The notes below the pieces were generated by a model. It was not told the DNA's origin, did no database searches, and worked only from the letters and a program-made list of their open reading frames with translations. Source: CBDDKU01 sp965230375 (GTDB taxonomy: Bacteria; Bacteroidota; Bacteroidia; Flavobacteriales_D; Cryomorphaceae). From it: 64,000 bases of DNA. This document shows positions 35,688 to 43,977 of this stretch, piece by piece. A program made the translations under genes and the position numbers. How positions within the stretch are numbered: position 1 is the first letter of the stretch; every line of letters begins with the position of its first letter. The stretch lies in NCBI GenBank assembly GCA_965230375.1, contig CBDDKU010000001.1:1-64000 (forward strand), written 5' to 3'.

Positions 35688-37139
35688 GTGAATTCTAGCC
35701 GCAGAATAATTTTATTGATTGCCATCACTTTTTTCATGCAAGTGATTTGGTGCGCTTTAAACGTCCATTATCTCGGTATGGATTCTCCAGGTTCTTTGAG
35801 ATACGGGGTTTCTGTGATTACGAGTGATGATGCATCTTACTTGGCGTCAGTTGAGAATTTTATTTCCGTAAACGGATGGAAGACGAATGCTGAAGGCGAT
35901 GAAGGACTCGTGCAGCGCACGCCTGGATATGGTCTTCTTTATCTGTTTTTCAGGTCATGGCTCGAGGCACCCGGTGCAATTCTCGCCCTGGTTTTTTTTC
36001 AAATTTGTCTTTGGGCTTTAGCGGTAGCTCAAATTCCAGGTCTTTCGTTACGATTTGGGGTTCCAGAAAAAGCGTCTTGGATATTGGCCTATGCAATTGG
36101 TGTGCTTCCAACATTTTCTGGGTTTTTGGGATATACGCTCACGGAAGCAATCACACCATCACTGGTCATTCTCGTGTTGAGTTTTGTTTTAAACCAGCAT
36201 TCTAAAATCATACCGCTCGCCGCCCTGATGGGATTTACCATCTTGGTTCGTCCAGCGTTACTACCATGGCTTTTACCTTTTATTGGGATTCTATACCTGA
36301 ATGGATACAACAAGTATAGAATTTCGAAGGCCTTGGCAATGGCCCTTCTACCTATTTCAATCTGGCTCGGCTATACGTGGTCTATAACCGAAAAATGGCA
36401 AGGGCTACATCCGGTGTATCACACCAATGCTACCAATCTCTATCGCCCCATCCATGGGGAAATATGGGCTTTTGAGAAGATGTGGGGCAGGGAAGGAGCT
36501 GATTTTCATCGACAGATGCTCGGTTATTGGGAGTCGACAGAAATGAGTGAAATGGATCGCAGAAGAGAAGTAGAAAAAAACCTGAAGTCTTTCCCACAAA
36601 CTGTTGTTTCCGAATTGGGAAAGGAAGCTTTGATGGATGCCTATCTCGGGTATATTCAAACTCTTTCTGAATTAAAGGACGATGGTCAATTGGAACAAAA
36701 GACACAGCTTGAACTTGATGTTGGAGAAACATTTCGAGATTTCAAGAGAACCTATGTTTTGTCAAACCCTTTCCATTCACTAGTAACAGTTCCTGTTTCT
36801 GTCTATGGGCGCTTGGCCTTCCACAGCAATCTATCACTTTACATTTTTCAAAAACCTTGGCGGGGCATCTGGATCGTTGAACTATTGAGATGGATATCTT
36901 TTGCACTCCACAGTCTGGTATTTCTCCTTTTTCTGATCGTACCTTTTTTCAGCTTTCGTAACCCAAAAATCATCTTGATATGGATTGCTTGTGCATCGTA
37001 TTTGGGATACCTTTGTTTTGTTCAGCGAGGTGTAGAAGAGCGCTACACGCTTCCATACCTTATCCCGATGTTGATACTTGTCGCTTCTCTTCTCAATCAA
37101 ATTTATCGTAGATTGATTTCCTTAAATAATAAATCATGA
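35688..37139 (+). CDS. multi-spanning GT-C-type membrane glycosyltransferase-like protein
   Basis: About 483 residues from the GTG at 35688; an upstream TTG (35604) would add 28 residues that do not look like a membrane protein N-terminus. The first luminal/periplasmic loop holds SDDASYLASVENF (acidic pair) and a QRTPGYGLLYLFF segment, matching the D-D and R-x-P-G-[YF] positions of GT39/ArnT/PMT-like GT-C enzymes, followed by about 9-10 helices and a soluble domain with a long basic/acidic stretch (EMDRRREVEKNLKSFP). Such enzymes transfer sugars from polyprenyl-phosphate carriers. No donor or acceptor is known. The TGA stop overlaps the ATG-like start region of the LOG gene. Confidence 0.75.
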   Translation: MNSSRRIILLIAITFFMQVIWCALNVHYLGMDSPGSLRYGVSVITSDDASYLASVENFISVNGWKTNAEGDEGLVQRTPGYGLLYLFFRSWLEAPGAILALVFFQICLWALAVAQIPGLSLRFGVPEKASWILAYAIGVLPTFSGFLGYTLTEAITPSLVILVLSFVLNQHSKIIPLAALMGFTILVRPALLPWLLPFIGILYLNGYNKYRISKALAMALLPISIWLGYTWSITEKWQGLHPVYHTNATNLYRPIHGEIWAFEKMWGREGADFHRQMLGYWESTEMSEMDRRREVEKNLKSFPQTVVSELGKEALMDAYLGYIQTLSELKDDGQLEQKTQLELDVGETFRDFKRTYVLSNPFHSLVTVPVSVYGRLAFHSNLSLYIFQKPWRGIWIVELLRWISFALHSLVFLLFLIVPFFSFRNPKIILIWIACASYLGYLCFVQRGVEERYTLPYLIPMLILVASLLNQIYRRLISLNNKS

Positions 37140-37142
37140 AGA

Positions 37143-37718
37143 GTGTTTGTCGTTTTCTGCGGATCAGGTAAGGGAAACAATCCGATCTATGCGGATGTTG
37201 GTCGAGAACTGGGAAGGTTCCTGGCAAGTCAAAAGATACGACTCGTGTACGGGGGATCGCAAACGGGAATAATGGGAGCAGTGGCTGATGGTGCCCTTGA
37301 GAGTGGGGGGGAAGTAATAGGTGTTCTTCCGACATTTCTGACCACAAGAGAAGTAGCACACCCGGGAATCACCGAAATGATAACGGTTGACTCCATGCAT
37401 GATCGCAAATTGAAGATGCACCATCTCAGCGATGGGATTATAGCACTGCCAGGGGGATTCGGCACTTTTGAAGAACTTTTTGAAATGTTGACATGGGCTC
37501 AGCTCGGTTTGCATCACCACCCCATTGGCTTGTTGAATGTCAATGGCTACTACGATCATCTTATATCCATGATCACTCACATGAATGATGAAGGCCTTTT
37601 ACGAGACCCCTTTCAAAAGATGCTGTTGAGTTCCAGTTCAATAGAAGACCTGATCGCCCAGATGGAGAATTACAAGATCATTCCGGGAATTATGCAAATG
37701 AGAGCCGATCAGACATAG
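37143..37718 (+). CDS. LOG family protein (nucleotide 5'-monophosphate phosphoribohydrolase), 5' end possibly frameshifted
   Basis: A 191-residue LOG-family Rossmann protein with LVYGGSQTGIMGAVADGALESGG (about 35-57), IGVLPTFL, and the signature M-H-D-R-K ... ALPGGFGTFEELFEMLTWAQL (about 82-121), including the PGGxGTxxE motif. Members cleave nucleotide monophosphates such as cytokinin or purine riboside 5'-monophosphates. The frame opens at GTG 37143 (VFVVFCGS), but ATG at 37136, which overlaps the upstream stop as ATGA, gives MKSVCVFCGS if one extra base near 37151 is removed. That is the usual N-terminus, so a +1 indel is likely; alternatively GTG is used. Confidence 0.88.
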   Translation: MFVVFCGSGKGNNPIYADVGRELGRFLASQKIRLVYGGSQTGIMGAVADGALESGGEVIGVLPTFLTTREVAHPGITEMITVDSMHDRKLKMHHLSDGIIALPGGFGTFEELFEMLTWAQLGLHHHPIGLLNVNGYYDHLISMITHMNDEGLLRDPFQKMLLSSSSIEDLIAQMENYKIIPGIMQMRADQT

Positions 37719-37766
37719 TGTGATTCGGCTTATTTCAGTCTTTTTCGATTTCTTCTGGGCAATACC

Positions 37767-37797
37767 TTCGGTATAAGATACAATTGCCCTAAATTTG
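37767..37797 (+). promoter_or_regulatory. promoter of the helicase gene
   Basis: TTCG (37767-37770), 19 bp, TAAATTTG (37790-37797): one mismatch at -33, exact -7. The ATG at 37808 lies 10 bp downstream. Confidence 0.5.
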
Positions 37798-37807
37798 TGC
37801 CGTTTTT

Positions 37808-39325
37808 ATGGAAAGTAATCGAGCAGAAGAAACGGTCGTAGGTAAGGAGTTATACCCATATCAAGAAGAGGCGATTCGACAAATATTTGAAGGAATTAAA
37901 GAGGCTAAGGAGAATGCTAAAATTCTTTTTCAGCTTCCGACTGGTGGCGGAAAGACGATTATTTTCTCAGAAATAGCGAGACGATTCATAGAAGAAAGAA
38001 AGAAGAAGGTCCTAATTCTAACTCACCGCGTGGAGCTTTGTGCCCAAACGTCAAGTTCGCTGAGTGAAATACAGGTGAAGAACAAGATCATAGATCGTGA
38101 TGTAAAAGAGCTTCACGATAGAGATGATTACCAGTGCTATGTAGCCATGGTAGAAACGCTTAATAATAGGCTTTCCGACAACGAAAATTACTTGAAAGAC
38201 ATTGGGCTGGTAATTATTGACGAAGCGCATTACAACTCTTTCAGAAAGCTATTCAAATTTTTTGAAAAGGCGAATATGTTGGGTGTCACGGCAACTCCAC
38301 TTAGCTCAAATCGCAACCTTCCGCTGAACGAGAACTACAACAAACTCATTGTTGGTCACAGTATTCCAGACCTAATTGAAGATGGATACTTAAGTTCTGC
38401 TACCACCTTTACATTCAATGTGAATCTCCGATCGTTGAAAGTAGGACCCGATGGAGACTACACAGTTAGCTCACTTGATAGGCTTTATAGCCTGTACTCT
38501 ATGCAAGACCGATTACTTGCGGCTTATGATGAAAGAGCGAAAGGAAAAAAGACTTTAATATTCAACAGTGGTATCGCCACTTCTACACGGGTGTTCGAAC
38601 TTTTCAAGAATGCGGGTATGCCTATCAAGCACCTTGATAGCACGTTCAGCCCGAAAGATCGCCAAGACACTCTCGAGTGGTTTAGGAATACGCCAGGCGC
38701 AATATTGACATCCGTAGGAATTTTAACGACTGGGTTTGATGAACCCTCTGTTGAAGCCATTATCCTCAACCGTGCAACTCGGTCGCTGACACTTTACCAT
38801 CAGATGATTGGTCGAGGGTCGCGTGTAACCAAGCAGAAGAGAAAGTTTATCATCATCGATCTTGGAAACAATGTTCAGCGCTTGGGACTTTGGCAGGATT
38901 TCATCAACTGGACAGACATCTTCCGTTTTCCCGAGAAGTATTTCGAGAAGGTTCAAGAACGAGATGAAAATCTATTGGTTGATTATCAATACGAGCGGTC
39001 AGCTTCCTTGATCGAGAAGTTTAAGAATTTCTCGGATGAAGACCTTTTCGATATGAAGGCCACATATACCAAGCTGGCTAATACCGGAGAGCGACCGAAG
39101 AAGGCCATAGACTTGAGTATAGATAATCACGCTAAGCAAATCTTCAAGAATACTGATGATTACTACGATGCACTTGACTTAATTGATGAGCTTAAGGAGG
39201 AGATAGAATATCGGTGCCGAATTTATTGTAGCTGCTTGCACAACGCTACGGATAGCTATTGCGAGTGGTTGATTGATACCTACATGCGAAAGCTCAAGAA
39301 CGTAGTCAGACAGAAACTCATGTAG
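37808..39325 (+). CDS. DEAD/DEAH-box SF2 helicase
   Basis: A 505-residue SF2 helicase with both RecA domains: Q-motif-like PYQEEAI (17-23), Walker A FQLPTGGGKT (41-50), LTHRVELCAQ (71-80), DEAH 138-141, GVTATP near 157, then in domain 2 LIFNSGIATS, LTTGFDEPSV and Q-x-x-GRGSR (motif VI, HQMIGRGSR near 332). It resembles the stand-alone RecQ-unlike, DEAD-type helicases of the type III restriction/XPB-like group (as in YprA-unlike housekeeping forms of Bacteroidota). The C-terminal 140 residues are helical with no known domain. It lies directly before ung (1-bp gap), suggesting a shared DNA repair transcript. Substrate is unknown. Confidence 0.9.
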   Translation: MESNRAEETVVGKELYPYQEEAIRQIFEGIKEAKENAKILFQLPTGGGKTIIFSEIARRFIEERKKKVLILTHRVELCAQTSSSLSEIQVKNKIIDRDVKELHDRDDYQCYVAMVETLNNRLSDNENYLKDIGLVIIDEAHYNSFRKLFKFFEKANMLGVTATPLSSNRNLPLNENYNKLIVGHSIPDLIEDGYLSSATTFTFNVNLRSLKVGPDGDYTVSSLDRLYSLYSMQDRLLAAYDERAKGKKTLIFNSGIATSTRVFELFKNAGMPIKHLDSTFSPKDRQDTLEWFRNTPGAILTSVGILTTGFDEPSVEAIILNRATRSLTLYHQMIGRGSRVTKQKRKFIIIDLGNNVQRLGLWQDFINWTDIFRFPEKYFEKVQERDENLLVDYQYERSASLIEKFKNFSDEDLFDMKATYTKLANTGERPKKAIDLSIDNHAKQIFKNTDDYYDALDLIDELKEEIEYRCRIYCSCLHNATDSYCEWLIDTYMRKLKNVVRQKLM

Positions 39326-39326
39326 G

Positions 39327-39993
39327 GTGGCTGGCGATGTGAAAATAGAGCCAACTTGGAAGGAAGCGTTGAAGGAGGAGTTTGAGAAACCTTACTTCAA
39401 AAGTCTTCGAGAATTTGTCAGAACAGAATACCAGAACGGAACCGTTTATCCTCCGGCTAGCAAGATTTTTGCAGCTTTTGACGCCACACCAATTGATGAG
39501 GTGAAAGTGGTGATCATTGGGCAGGATCCTTATCATGGCCCCAATCAGGCTGAAGGACTTTGTTTTTCGGTGGAAGATGGGATGAAACATCCGCCATCAT
39601 TGGTCAACATCTTCAAGGAGATTCAATCAGATCTTGGAAAGGGAGTTCCACAATCTGGATCACTAAGCCGATGGGCTTCTCAAGGAGTATTGCCTTTTGA
39701 ATGCCACGCTAACAGTGAGAGCGAGCGAAGCAGGGTCACATCAGAAAAAAGGGTGGGAAGAATTTACGGATGCCGTGATACAGTCGCTCCAAACCAGAAA
39801 AGGGCTCGTCTATTTGTTGTGGGGAAGCTATGCCCAAAAGAAGGGACAGGTGGTAAACCCAAATGAAAACCTGGTTTTAAAATCACCGCATCCTTCGCCA
39901 CTCTCGGCTCACAGGGGTTTCTTCGGAAATAAACACTTTAGCAGAGCAAACGAGTATTTGCTCAAATTAGGGAAGTCGCCGATTGATTGGTAA
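39327..39993 (+). pseudogene. ung: uracil-DNA glycosylase, split by a +1 frameshift
   Basis: The full-length UDG (about 221 residues) is encoded in two frames. The first part has EVKVVIIGQDPYHGPNQAEGLCFSV with the catalytic D in GQDPYH and PPSLVNIFKEI; the second has TLTVRASEAGSHQKKGWEEFTDAVI, LLWGSYAQKK and SPHPSPLSAHRGFFG with the catalytic His loop. Removing one C near 39688-39692 (TTGCCTTTT to TTGCTTTT) gives GVLLLNATLTVR, the family consensus. The start is GTG 39327 or GTG 39339. Either a sequencing error or a recently broken copy; all active-site residues are otherwise intact, which favours error. It removes uracil from DNA in base-excision repair. Confidence 0.88.
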
Positions 39994-39995
39994 GA

Positions 39996-40103
39996 CTACG
40001 AAGCCATCCAAATGGCCGTAACGATAAGGCCTAGGATCACCAATGCGAAAACTACTGGGCCACCAATTTTTGGTTCAAGATCTTTATTTTTCTTCTCAAG
40101 CAT
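39996..40103 (-). CDS. small single-span membrane protein (35 residues)
   Basis: ATG at 40103 (minus) to TAG at 39996-39998 gives MLEKKNKDLEPKIGGP followed by one hydrophobic helix VVFALVILGLIVTAIW and a MAS end. A charged N-terminus then a single helix is the layout of short membrane proteins of unknown role. It lies in the gap between ung and the Zn-ribbon gene on the opposite strand. The evidence is only its coherent composition; no ribosome-binding site helps because Bacteroidota rarely use one. Confidence 0.45.
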   Translation of the reverse strand: MLEKKNKDLEPKIGGPVVFALVILGLIVTAIWMAS

Positions 40104-40211
40104 ACCGATAATTTATGCCGCAAATATATGGATTTCAACTGTCCACAGAAGTTGTTGCGTACAGTTTTGATTTAAAATTATTTATATTCATGGGTATCAA
40201 GAGTATAAGAC

Positions 40212-40568
40212 ATGAAAAAAGAATGTGTTCAATGTGGCGATGAATTTTCAGGTAGGGCTGATGCCCGTTTTTGTTCAAGCTATTGCAGAAGTGCATACCA
40301 CAATAAGACTACCGAGATAGATCATACCTTGGTTCGGAAAGTAAACTACACCTTAAAGAAGAATCTGAAGATTTTATCAGAGCTGAACCCCGGAGATAAA
40401 AAAAGAGTGAAAAAAGATGATTTAATAGGGAAGGGGTACGACTTTAACTTCCACACAAATGTATATCAAACGAAGGGTGGAAGGTCATACTACTTTTGCT
40501 ACAACAAGGGCTATTATGATTCAGAAGATGGGTGGCTGACGCTTGTTACGAAACTGGACTTTGTTTGA
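40212..40568 (+). CDS. small Zn-ribbon protein of unknown function
   Basis: A 118-residue protein with an N-terminal zinc-ribbon-like motif (C5-x2-C8 and C21-x3-C25: CVQCGDEF ... FCSSYCRSAYHNK), similar to DUF2116-type ribbons, and a basic central region (KKNLKILSELNPGDKKRVKKDDLIGKGYDFNFHTNVYQTKGG) followed by aromatic strands (YYFCYNKGYY). Such proteins occur widely in Flavobacteriia without known function; nucleic-acid binding is a guess. Its 3' end overlaps that of the converging symporter gene by 23 bp. Confidence 0.75.
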   Translation: MKKECVQCGDEFSGRADARFCSSYCRSAYHNKTTEIDHTLVRKVNYTLKKNLKILSELNPGDKKRVKKDDLIGKGYDFNFHTNVYQTKGGRSYYFCYNKGYYDSEDGWLTLVTKLDFV

Positions 40569-41476
40569 CCCTTTGGCGTTTGTCCTTAAGTGAAAACCAA
40601 TAGGCGATTGCAAAGCCGGCAATCATATGCCAAATACCCCACCAAGCTGCGATAATCGCCATACCACCATTTCCATCGAAAAAAGTGAAAATCACAATTA
40701 GCCCAAGACCTGAGTTCTGGATTCCGGTTTCTATAGCTACGGTTCTTCGGTCTTTTTCTTTCAATTTGGCTAAAATTGCTGAGCCGTATCCAGCACCAAG
40801 TGCCAAGGCATTGTGAATCAGTACCAGGCCAAACACCTTACCCATGTGATCTACAAAAGTGTCAATGTTCTTAGACAAGCCCACAACGATAAATGCGATC
40901 AGTATAAGTACGCTAAAAATTCGAATGGGTCTTTCAATTTTGGAGGACAGGCTGTCAAACTTCGATCGGAACCAAAGTCCTATTAACAAGGGCATAACAA
41001 GGATGAGTAGCACCGTTTGCAAGATGTCCATGAAGTCCAAAGAAAAACTTCGCATAAACTCTGCTGTGTAGGGGATAATACTTCCCCATAACTCGAAGTT
41101 GAGGCGGAGTCAAGATAGGGGTTGCCAAAGTTGCAATCCCAGTGAGCGCTACCGAGAGCGCTGTATTTCCACCGCTGATAGAAGCTATGAAGTTACTGAT
41201 GTTTCCCCCAGGACAAGCAGCTACCAAAATCATTCCCAATGCCAAAGCTGGATGAGGCTTCGTAGCTAAAATCAATATGCACGTCAAAGCAGGAAGAAGA
41301 ACGAACTGAGAAAAAAAACCTGTTGCCACACCTTTTGGGTTCAAGGCGACCTGCTTGAAGTCTGATGGCTTGATACCCAAGGCAATTCCAAACATAATAA
41401 TGCCCAAGCAAATATTGAGAAGCACGAGACTTCCGTCTGAAAACTGAACTGAGATGTTGTCTAGCGAATCGTTCAA
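40546..41476 (-). pseudogene. bile acid:sodium symporter family (BASS) transporter, split by a +1 frameshift
   Basis: A BASS-family transporter in two overlapping frames. The first frame (start around TTG 41476; a TTG at 41521 is also open) reads LLNICLGIIMFGIALGIKPSDFKQVALNPKGVATG, then LVAACPGGNISNFIASISGGNTALSVALTGIATLATPILTP; the second, from near 41070, reads MRSFSLDFMDILQTVLLILVMPLLIGLWF and IETGIQNSGLGLIVI. Removing one base near 41103-41106 (GGCGG) gives a continuous TPLNFELWGSIIPYTAEFMRSFS. The CPGG-N and E-x-G-x-Q-N motifs are the sodium-binding core of BASS proteins, about 310 residues in total. Substrate is unknown (a carboxylate or sterol-like anion). Confidence 0.83.
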
Positions 41477-41583
41477 GAAAAGGATTTGGCGCCAATTATA
41501 GAGAAAAAAAAGAAACCGCAAGCGAGCCCGAATGAAAGCGATTCTGAGAATCGATAACCAATCAATCTAAAACAACCTTTAAA

Positions 41584-41667
41584 GACCGGGACTCTGCTTG
41601 CGGGTGTTAGCTTATCCTCATAAGCTAACGGGCTAACCAAAACCTCGCTGTATATCCCCTTCGGGAT
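41584..41667 (-). promoter_or_regulatory. structured 5' leader of the symporter gene, possible riboswitch
   Basis: On the minus strand, about 110-190 nt before the symporter start, lies a perfect 9-bp stem (GTTAGCTTA/TAAGCTAAC, loop TGAGGA), flanked by AGCCC and ACCCGCAAGC...CCCGG segments, and a short stem with GAAG loop at 41653-41666. The arrangement suggests a folded leader RNA, but it matches none of the riboswitch classes checked from memory (TPP, SAM, cobalamin, FMN, fluoride, ZTP, ykkC). Confidence 0.4.
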
Positions 41668-41677
41668 TAATACAAGA

Positions 41678-41685
41678 CAAAGTTA
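41678..41685 (-). promoter_or_regulatory. -7 promoter box for the symporter leader
   Basis: TAACTTTG on the minus strand matches TAnnTTTG, with a TTTA 19 bp upstream. It would start a transcript carrying a leader of about 190 nt. Confidence 0.45.
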
Positions 41686-41863
41686 CGGCATGATTTGATC
41701 AAAATAAAGTGCTATTCGACCAGCTCGGGCCCGTTTCTTGAAATCGCAAAAGGGGCATTTTTCGATCTTTAATCGATGAACTCGGTATTCATGTCAATCA
41801 AATGGGATGTTTCGATCGACGGATTTTAAGATTGTCTGTAGTTCAGGGGGTACGCGATTGGAC

Positions 41864-41902
41864 AAAAAAAATACAGGAATTCGCTTAATCCCTGTATTTT
41901 TT
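41864..41902 (-). terminator. intrinsic terminator of typA (bidirectional)
   Basis: A 12-bp stem AAAAAATACAGG / CCTGTATTTTTT with a 13-nt loop, followed on the minus strand by further T. It is 100 bp after the typA stop. Confidence 0.75.
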
Positions 41903-42003
41903 CGACGAAGTCTTTGTCTAGACTTTTACAAAAGTGCCACAGATTCGAAAACTCAAGGGATTTTCGAAATGTTTAGACGACACCGTTAATTATTTCTTGA
42001 TTA

Positions 42004-43815
42004 TCAGACTTTTAACGCTGCGTTTTTGGCGCGTTTTCTTTCGTTTTCTGTCAAAAGTGTTTTTCTAAGGCGAAGCGACTTTGGAGTAACTTCAACATAC
42101 TCATCCGCTTGAATATATTCGAGAGCTTCTTCTAGTGAAAACTTGATCGCTGGAGCCAACTTTGTTTTATCATCTGCTCCCGGCACTTCTCATGTTCGTT
42201 AGCTTCTTAGTTTTTGTAACGTTGATAACCAAATCACCTGGACGTGTATTCTCACCAATTACTTGACCTTCGTATATATCTTCGTTTGGATCTACAAAGA
42301 ACTTACCGCGATCTTGCAAAATTATTCAGTGAGTAAGGAATAGCTTTCCCTTTCTCCATACTGATCAATGATCCGTTCATTCGCTCTGGAATATCCCCTT
42401 TGAATGGCTCAAAACGATGAATCGGTGCGACATAATCGCTTCTCAGCCGTTGCAGTCAGAAGGAAGTTCCTGAGTCCAATGATTCCTCTTGAAGGTATCT
42501 TAAACTCTAGGTACATACGATCACCCTTCGGATTCATGCTTAGCATTTCTCCTTTTCTCAAGTTTACTGTCTCGATTGCTTTACCCGAATACTCTTCTGG
42601 TAGATCAATTCGCAACTCTTCAATAGGCTCGCTTTTTACGCCGTCTACTTCCTTCAAGATAACCTGTGGCTGGCCAATCTGGAGTTCATATCCTTCACGG
42701 CGCATCGTTTCGATCAAAACGGACAAGTGAAGTACCCCTCTTCCGAAAACATTGAATGAATCAGATGATGCCGTTGGTTCAACGCGAAGTGCCAAGTTTC
42801 TTTCAAGCTCTTTATCCAAACGTTCTTTCACGTGTCGTGAAGTCACAAATTTTCCTTCCTGTCCAAAGAATGGAGAATCGTTGATCGTAAACACCATACT
42901 CATTGTAGGTTCATCGATCGCAATAGTAGGCAGTGCTTCAGGGTTTTCAATATCAGCAATGGTATCTCCAATCTCAAATCCTTCCAGACCTACAATGGCA
43001 CAAATATCTCCTGCTTCCACACGCTCAGCTTTCTTCTTTGAAAGTCCTTCAAAAACGAAAAGCTCTTTGATTCGTCCAGTCTCTATGCGCCCGTCTCTTT
43101 TAATAAGGTTCACACGCATCCCTGGCGTAAGGAAACCGCGTTTGATTCGCCCAATAGCTATTCGGCCGATAAAAGAAGAATAGTCTAGTGAAGTGATCAA
43201 CATTTGAAGAGTACCTTCTTCGACTTTTGGCGCTGGAATGTGCTCGATGATAGAGTCCATAAGAGGAGAAATATCCTCGTTTTGGTCCTTCCAGTCATAG
43301 TTCATCCATCCCTGTTTTGCAGAACCGTATACTGCTGGGAAGTCAAGTTGATCTTCTGTTGCTTCGAGATTGAACATCAAATCGAAAACCATTTCGTGAA
43401 CTTCTTCAGGGGTACAGTTTTCTTTGTCAACCTTATTGATGACAACAATTGGTTTGAGACCAAGCTGAATAGCTTTCTCAAGTACAAATCTTGTTTGAGG
43501 CATAGGGCCTTCAAAAGCATCAACTAGAAGAAGGACACCATCAGCCATGTTGAGAACACGCTCTACTTCACCACCAAAGTCACTGTGACCCGGTGTGTCG
43601 ATGATGTTGATTTTGTAATCCTTGTACTGAACAGATACATTCTTGGAAGTGATGGTAATTCCCCTTTCTCTTTCCAGGTCGTTATTGTCCATGATGAGCT
43701 CCCCGGGCTTTTCGTGATCTCCGAAGACTTTTCCCATCATAATCATTTTGTCGACAAGGGTAGTTTTACCGTGGTCAACGTGTGCGATAATCGCAATATT
43801 CCGAATGTTTTGCAT
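42004..43815 (-). pseudogene. typA: GTPase TypA/BipA, 3' third broken by four single-base indels
   Basis: The first 465 codons are intact: GTP-binding motifs AHVDHGKTTL (11-20), DTPGHSDFGGE and NKVD, then the two beta-barrel domains with TATAEK at the break. The remaining C-terminal domain is present but in shifting frames: a G is missing near TATA-G-EAIM, a T is missing before FEPFKG, an extra T sits in SLNNLQDR and an extra G in RSAGADDK. Net shift is zero, so the last 60 residues (DDKTKLAPAIKFSLEEALEYIQADEYVEVTPKSLRLRK) are in the original frame and end at 42004. TypA binds the ribosome and is used under stress. Four indels in about 280 bp of a conserved gene indicate bad sequence rather than natural decay. 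Confidence 0.9.
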
Positions 43816-43838
43816 AAGGTGTCCTTAAAATGGCGGCG

Positions 43839-43846
43839 CAAAGGTA
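43839..43846 (-). promoter_or_regulatory. -7 promoter box for typA
   Basis: TACCTTTG on the minus strand matches TAnnTTTG, 23 bp before the ATG. A TTTG lies 16 bp upstream, shorter than the usual 19. Confidence 0.45.
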
Positions 43847-43977
43847 CGGTTATTTGTTTCGTCAAACTAATATTAAATCACCAGCATTATCAAGTTTTGG
43901 TTAAGCCTTACCGTTTGTCCTATTTTTACTTGGCCGGGGCACTCCAATGTTTATCTTTAAAACAAAAAAATAGAAAC

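Larger units (their letters stand above)
41477..42003. other. gap with symporter leader and typA terminator
   Basis: No gene is seen in these 527 bases. From 41540 to 41690 it holds the long structured 5' leader of the minus-strand symporter gene, with a promoter box at 41678-41685. From 41864 to 41902 lies the typA terminator. The 41703-41860 part shows nothing recognisable. Confidence 0.6.

Noticed and set aside
41836..41863. tRNA-like sequence GTAGTTCAGGGGGTACGCG
   Set aside because: It has a D-arm-like piece but no acceptor or anticodon stem and runs into the typA terminator.
43585..43977. Open frame upstream of the SPFH gene, 131 codons
   Set aside because: It runs antisense to typA, has an odd composition and lacks a credible start; the SPFH membrane anchor begins at ATG 43978.
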